From Nocardioides sp. (GTDB taxonomy: Bacteria; Actinomycetota; Actinomycetes; Propionibacteriales; Nocardioidaceae): DNA of 64,000 nucleotides. Below, in pieces: positions 59,644 through 64,000 of this stretch. Numbering within the stretch: position 1 is the stretch's first letter; each line of letters starts with the position of its first letter. The position numbers and the translations under genes were made by a program. A model generated the notes under the pieces. That model did no database searches and was not told the origin of the DNA. It saw nothing but the letters and a program-made list of their open reading frames with translations. The stretch covers positions 62,001 through 126,000 of the forward strand of contig PBYI01000033.1 of NCBI GenBank assembly GCA_002729525.1. The letters run 5' to 3'.

Positions 59644-60225
59644 TCAGTCCGCCGGGTCCAGCAGGCCCGCCTCGCGCGCCGGGGCGGCGTACGCCTCGGC
59701 CAGCGTCTCCACCGTCTCGTGCGCGTTGAGGCCGCTCGGGTTGGGCACCACCCACAGGGCCGCGCCGCCCAGCGGCTCGGGCTGCCGGCCACCGACGGCG
59801 TCGCGCACGCCGAACGCCGTCCGGTACGCCGTGATGCCGGCGACCGCGACCACCTGCGGCGCCTCGGCCTCGACGAGCGCCGTCAGGGCTGCGGCCCCGT
59901 CGCGCAGCTCGGTCGGACCGAGCTCGGAGGCCTTCGCGGTCGCCCGGCGGACCAGGTTGGTGATGCCGATGCCGCGGGCGCGGAGCCGCTCGCGGTCCTC
60001 GTCGGTCATCCCGGCCGCCGGGTCGACCCGGTGCTCGAGCACGCCCGCGCGCAGCAGAGCTGGGTAGAAGCGGTTGCCGGGGTGGGCGAAGTGGGTGCTC
60101 GTCGCCGCGGTCCACAGCCCCGGGTTGATGCCGACGAACAGCAGCCGCAGCGCCCCGCGCGGCGGCAGCAGGTCGGGCACCTCGGCGTCGCGGTACGACT
60201 CCAGCTCGGCTCGTGTGAAACCCAC
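59644..60225 (-). CDS. mug: G:T/U mismatch-specific uracil-DNA glycosylase (Mug-like)
   Basis: LRLLFVGINPGLWTAATSTHFAHPGNRFYPAL; ALWVVPNPSGLNAHETVETLA. Confidence 0.92.
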   Translation of the reverse strand: MGFTRAELESYRDAEVPDLLPPRGALRLLFVGINPGLWTAATSTHFAHPGNRFYPALLRAGVLEHRVDPAAGMTDEDRERLRARGIGITNLVRRATAKASELGPTELRDGAAALTALVEAEAPQVVAVAGITAYRTAFGVRDAVGGRQPEPLGGAALWVVPNPSGLNAHETVETLAEAYAAPAREAGLLDPAD

Positions 60226-60287
60226 GCGCCGAGCCTGCCCCACGTCGTACGACGGAACCACCGCGGGGCGGTTACCGTCGAAGGCCC

Positions 60288-60905
60288 ATGAGCTCTCGGA
60301 CCCTGCTGCTCCTCGCCCGCACCCGCATCGCGCTGCTGGTCGCGGGCCGCCCCGTCGCGCGGCCGGCGCGCGCGCCCGCACGCCCCGTCGTACGCCGCCC
60401 CGGCCGCGTGGTGGCCGTACCGGTCCTCCTCGCCGCGGTGTCGGTGCTCGCCGCGTGCGGTGACGAGGACCCGGCGCCCGACGTGGCGACGACGGCGTCG
60501 GAGTCGCCCGCGGAGGCGTCCACGAGCGACGCCCCCGACGGCACCGACGAGGGCGAGGACGGCGACCTCGGCGCCGACGCGGTGCTCCTGCACGCCCCCA
60601 ACGGCGGCGGCTCGGTGCAGCCGAGCCTGGTGTGGGTCAGCGAGGAGGCGGAGGCGCAGACGTTCGTCAGCGACCTGTCCGACGAGGCGTTCCGCGCCGA
60701 GGTGCTGGCCGCGATCGAGGCCGCACGGGCCGACGGGGTCGACGTGTGGGCGGGGATCGTCGCCGTCGGCTGCGACGTGCCCGCGAGCGTCCGGGTGACC
60801 CCGGGGGAGGCCGGGCTCGAGGTCGAGCCGGTGCTCGCCGGCAAGCCGAGCACCGAGTGCTTCGTGCCGCACACCACCGTGGCCGTGGTGCCGGTCGAGG
60901 TGTGA
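60288..60905 (+). CDS. putative lipoprotein
   Basis: AVPVLLAAVSVLAACGDED lipobox-like; acidic Ser/Asp-rich linker; start codon uncertain. Confidence 0.6.
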   Translation: MSSRTLLLLARTRIALLVAGRPVARPARAPARPVVRRPGRVVAVPVLLAAVSVLAACGDEDPAPDVATTASESPAEASTSDAPDGTDEGEDGDLGADAVLLHAPNGGGSVQPSLVWVSEEAEAQTFVSDLSDEAFRAEVLAAIEAARADGVDVWAGIVAVGCDVPASVRVTPGEAGLEVEPVLAGKPSTECFVPHTTVAVVPVEV

Positions 60906-60924
60906 GCGCCGGACGCCCGCCCGG

Positions 60925-61002
60925 CCGCGCCGCCCGGCCGCGCCGCTCAGCCGCGCCGCTCAGCCGCGCCGCTCAGCCGCGCCGCTCAGCCGCGCCGCTC
61001 AG
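60925..61002. repeat. 13-bp tandem repeat (CCGCGCCGCTCAG), 5 exact copies plus 1 degenerate
   Basis: Exact units at 60938, 60951, 60964, 60977, 60990; degenerate unit CCGCGCCGCCCGG at 60925. Confidence 0.95.
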
Positions 61003-62339
61003 CCGCGCGGCCTGGTGTAGCGCACCTCGACAGTGTTGGCGACGCGCCGCTGGAAGCCGTCGGACGGACTGTTGACCACGACCTTCTTCCCGTCGCGGCG
61101 CGCGATCATCGTGGAGGAGCCGCCGCCGTCGAGGTTGAGGGCCTCGTCGGCGCCGAGCTCGATCATCTTGTCGGCCAGCTCGACCATCGTGTAGCCGCGG
61201 CTGAACCGCTGGCGGCCGTCGATCACCAGCATCAGCACCCGGTGGGTGTCGTAGTCGATGCCGATCGCGGTGCGCGGGTGCATCTCGGTGTCGTCGATCG
61301 CCTTGATGACGCCGTCGCGCACGAGGAAGACGTTGCCGGTGATCGCCATCCGCGGGGTGCCGAAGACGACGGTCTTCACGCTGGCCCTGCGCCCGCGCTT
61401 CAGCGGCACCAGCGCCTTCGCGCCGGGCCCGCGGCCGACCAGGATCTTGCCCTTGATGAGCGTGCCCTGCGGCAGGCGCGTGGAGTTCTTGACGACCCGG
61501 CCGTTGCGGACGACGACCATCCGCACCTGCTTCTTCTGACCGCCGGTCCACCGGTAGCCCGACGTACGGCCCCAGGCGGAGGTGTAGACGCCGACCTTGC
61601 CCGGCAGCACCTCGGGGGAGTTGACGTGGTTGACCTTCACCTGGGGGAAGTGGCGGACCGAGGTGCTGACGGTGACCTCGTCGATGTCGGGTCGGCCGTT
61701 GCGGTCGACGAGGAAGGCACGGTTCCAGCCCTCGTAGCGACCGTTGAGCAGGCCGCGCCCGGGAGCCCGGCCGGTGCCGAGCGGGGCGCCGGTGTCGCCG
61801 ATGTCGAAGAAGTCGCCGTTGACCGCGGCGATGACGCCCCGGTCGCGCTTGGCGATGTCCATCACGGTGTCGGTGCGCGCGACCTTGCCGGCGTTGCCGT
61901 AGTCGATGCTCAGACCGGCGACGCGGTAGTCGACCGACAGCAGGTAGGCGCGGATCCGGCCGCGGGAGTCGTGCTCGTCCCACACGGTCGCGCGCACGCC
62001 CTTGGCCGGGGTCCAGCGGCGGCGGATCGAGGTCTGCGCCCTGGTCGACCGGCGGCCGGTGAACGACTCGGCGCCCGCGAGCGGCGCGATCTCGCCGGCG
62101 ATGCCGTCGCTGGTCTGCGGCTCGGTCTGCCGGGGACGCGGGCCGCCGGGGGCCAGGGGGTCCGTGGGATCGGAGGGGAGCGGTGCCACCGTTGCCGAGT
62201 CGCCGACGGGCGTCGCGGCGTGCACGACGGTCGGCGCGGACAGGACGACGAGCCCGGCGAGCCCGGTCGCCACGAGCCGGGGGGCTCGGGCGGTCCGGTG
62301 GGCGGGCGTGCGGATGGGGCGGCGACGGGGAAGGCGCAC
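60999..62339 (-). CDS. phosphodiester glycosidase family (NAGPA/DUF2233-like) secreted protein
   Basis: Signal peptide; GVIAAVNGDFFDIGDTGAPLG; TAIGIDYDTHRVLMLVIDGRQ; GADEALNLDGGGSSTMIARRDGKKVVVNSPSDG. Confidence 0.9.
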   Translation of the reverse strand: MRLPRRRPIRTPAHRTARAPRLVATGLAGLVVLSAPTVVHAATPVGDSATVAPLPSDPTDPLAPGGPRPRQTEPQTSDGIAGEIAPLAGAESFTGRRSTRAQTSIRRRWTPAKGVRATVWDEHDSRGRIRAYLLSVDYRVAGLSIDYGNAGKVARTDTVMDIAKRDRGVIAAVNGDFFDIGDTGAPLGTGRAPGRGLLNGRYEGWNRAFLVDRNGRPDIDEVTVSTSVRHFPQVKVNHVNSPEVLPGKVGVYTSAWGRTSGYRWTGGQKKQVRMVVVRNGRVVKNSTRLPQGTLIKGKILVGRGPGAKALVPLKRGRRASVKTVVFGTPRMAITGNVFLVRDGVIKAIDDTEMHPRTAIGIDYDTHRVLMLVIDGRQRFSRGYTMVELADKMIELGADEALNLDGGGSSTMIARRDGKKVVVNSPSDGFQRRVANTVEVRYTRPRG

Positions 62340-62357
62340 CCGCTCAGGGTAAAAGGG

Positions 62358-63926
62358 TCAACGCCGCGTCACGGGCAGGTGCACCACCGTGTCGTCGATC
62401 CGCACCGAGGCCGTCGGCGCGGGTCCGAGGGTGATGAAGTGGTCGGACACCGCCGAGCTCACCAGCCACAGCCGCTGGCCGCGCGGCACCCGCACGGTCA
62501 CCGACGTCAAGGGGACCCGACGACGTACGTCGGTCACCGGACGGCCCTGCACCAGCGGCAGCACCTGGTGGTCGACCAGCTCGGCCTCCCGGGCGGTCGG
62601 CCCGACCGCGAGGCCGAGGAAGGTCCGCGCGTCGCGACCGGTGGTGGTCAGCCGACCGGTGAGGTACGGCGTGCCGGCGACGGTCGCCGGCCCGCGCACG
62701 AGCGGGCGCAGCTCGGTGACGCCGTCGACGGTCGTCGTGCGCGCACCGGCGCGGTACGCCCGGGTCGTGCGGGTCGCCCGGGTGGTGAGCGAGGTGCACC
62801 GGGTCGGCGAGGTGGCCAGGTGGATGCGTCCGTAGCCGCGCAGCCCACGGTCGGCGCCGTTGAGCTGCTCGTCGAGGAACGCCACCGACAGGCCCGGGAA
62901 CGAGCTGCTCCCGACCCGGCGCGTGCACGGGTCGGACCGGGGCATGGACTTCTCCAGGGCGACGCCCGGCGTCAGGTGGCCGCCGAGGTAGCCGACCAGG
63001 ATGCTGTCGCGCCGGGCCTGCGGGGTGAGCGCGCGACGCCAGGTGCTCAGTGCCTCGTCGAGCGGGAGGAGCGTGTCGTTGAGGCCCTGCCCCAGCAGGG
63101 TCGGTACGTCGATCCGCCGCCCGCCGCGCATCAGGCTCGGCACGCTGCCGGGCCGGAAGTAGCCGGCCAGGTCGGCGCCCGTGAGCGACGACCCGTCGGG
63201 CCAGCGCCCGGTCGCGATGGCCAGGGCCGTGGCGTCGTAGAAGCGCCGCGGCAGCGACTGGGTGGCGAGGGCGACCGCACCGACCGCGGCGGTCCAGGTG
63301 GACCGCACCACGCCGCTGGGCGCGAAGCCGTGGTTGAGGTCGAACCACGTCATCTGCGGTGCGATCGCGTCGAGCACGGGCCGGCCGCCGCGGCGCAGCG
63401 TGAGCGCCGCCATCAGCTGGAACCCGCCGCCGTACGACGCGCCCATGGCGCCGACGCGCGGGTCGCCGGGGCCGTCCTGGAGCACCCACGGCGTGCGGGC
63501 GAGCCGGCGTACGAGCAGGGCCACGTCGCGGCCCTCGATCGCCGGGGTCTGGAAGTGGGCGACGCCGCCGGAGTCCCCGAAGCCGCGCTGGTCGAAGGAG
63601 AGCACCGCCAGCCCGCGGCGCAGCAGGGGCGCGACCTCCTCGGCGTCGGTGGCGCGCGAGCCGCCGAACGGGTGGCCGTGCAGCACCGCCGGCACCGGGT
63701 GGGCGCGGGTCGCGCCGGGCGGCCGGAAGAGCGTGAAGCAGATCCGCACCGGGGTGCGCGTGCCCGGCTCCGGCACGCTGCGCAGGCAGGCGTCGGTGGT
63801 CCGGGTGCCGGCCGGTGCCGCGACCGCGGTGACCGCGGCCGGGGCGGCTCTCACCCCCGTCGGCACGTCCGCCCGCGCCGGTGGCGCAGGCAGGGTCGAC
63901 AGCAGCACGAACGTCAGTAGCGGCAC
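62358..63926 (-). CDS. secreted alpha/beta hydrolase, X-Pro dipeptidyl-peptidase (S15)-like
   Basis: HGHPFGGSRATD; VLSFDQRGFGDSGG; VGAMGASYGGGFQLM (GxSYGG); C-terminal beta domain TVRVPRGQRLWLVSSAVSDHF. Confidence 0.85.
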   Translation of the reverse strand: MPLLTFVLLSTLPAPPARADVPTGVRAAPAAVTAVAAPAGTRTTDACLRSVPEPGTRTPVRICFTLFRPPGATRAHPVPAVLHGHPFGGSRATDAEEVAPLLRRGLAVLSFDQRGFGDSGGVAHFQTPAIEGRDVALLVRRLARTPWVLQDGPGDPRVGAMGASYGGGFQLMAALTLRRGGRPVLDAIAPQMTWFDLNHGFAPSGVVRSTWTAAVGAVALATQSLPRRFYDATALAIATGRWPDGSSLTGADLAGYFRPGSVPSLMRGGRRIDVPTLLGQGLNDTLLPLDEALSTWRRALTPQARRDSILVGYLGGHLTPGVALEKSMPRSDPCTRRVGSSSFPGLSVAFLDEQLNGADRGLRGYGRIHLATSPTRCTSLTTRATRTTRAYRAGARTTTVDGVTELRPLVRGPATVAGTPYLTGRLTTTGRDARTFLGLAVGPTAREAELVDHQVLPLVQGRPVTDVRRRVPLTSVTVRVPRGQRLWLVSSAVSDHFITLGPAPTASVRIDDTVVHLPVTRR

Positions 63927-64000
63927 CAGCCGACGCAGGGCAGGCGCCGGCGGTATGCCCCCCCAGCATGCTGGCGCAGCACGGACCGTCCTCGGACTAT

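Noticed and set aside
61242-63920. 892-aa plus-strand ORF opposite the glycosidase and hydrolase genes
   Set aside because: Antisense shadow ORF; minus-strand frames carry signal peptides and catalytic motifs

Overview
High-GC actinobacterial (Nocardioides-like) chromosomal window, densely coded on both strands. The backbone is conserved core synteny: tatD-rpf-rsmA-ispE-ABC-F, gluABCD, miaB, miaA, dapF, hflX, dinG, lexA ... LysM SOS gene - nrdR - nrdJ. Accessory genes include secreted proteins, Tat-exported phosphatases, a VapBC-type toxin-antitoxin pair and DNA-repair glycosylases. I found no tRNA, rRNA, CRISPR array, prophage or IS element. Best leads: (1) a CsoR/RcnR-family regulator with no cysteine at all; (2) two exactly abutting SOS boxes, plus partial ones, upstream of a LysM-domain candidate division inhibitor; (3) an overlapping cluster of four tiny hydrophilic genes, one of them missing from the ORF track, ending in an MT0933-like orphan antitoxin; (4) a single-chain AbiEi-like wHTH plus DUF559/PD-(D/E)XK protein; (5) a 90-bp inverted-repeat element between gntK and a DNA glycosylase; (6) a 13-bp tandem repeat whose units carry the stop codon of a glycosidase gene; (7) tandem NrdR boxes and mutually exclusive hairpins in the nrdR-nrdJ region. 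All assignments come from reading the sequence and recalling protein families; no database search was run.
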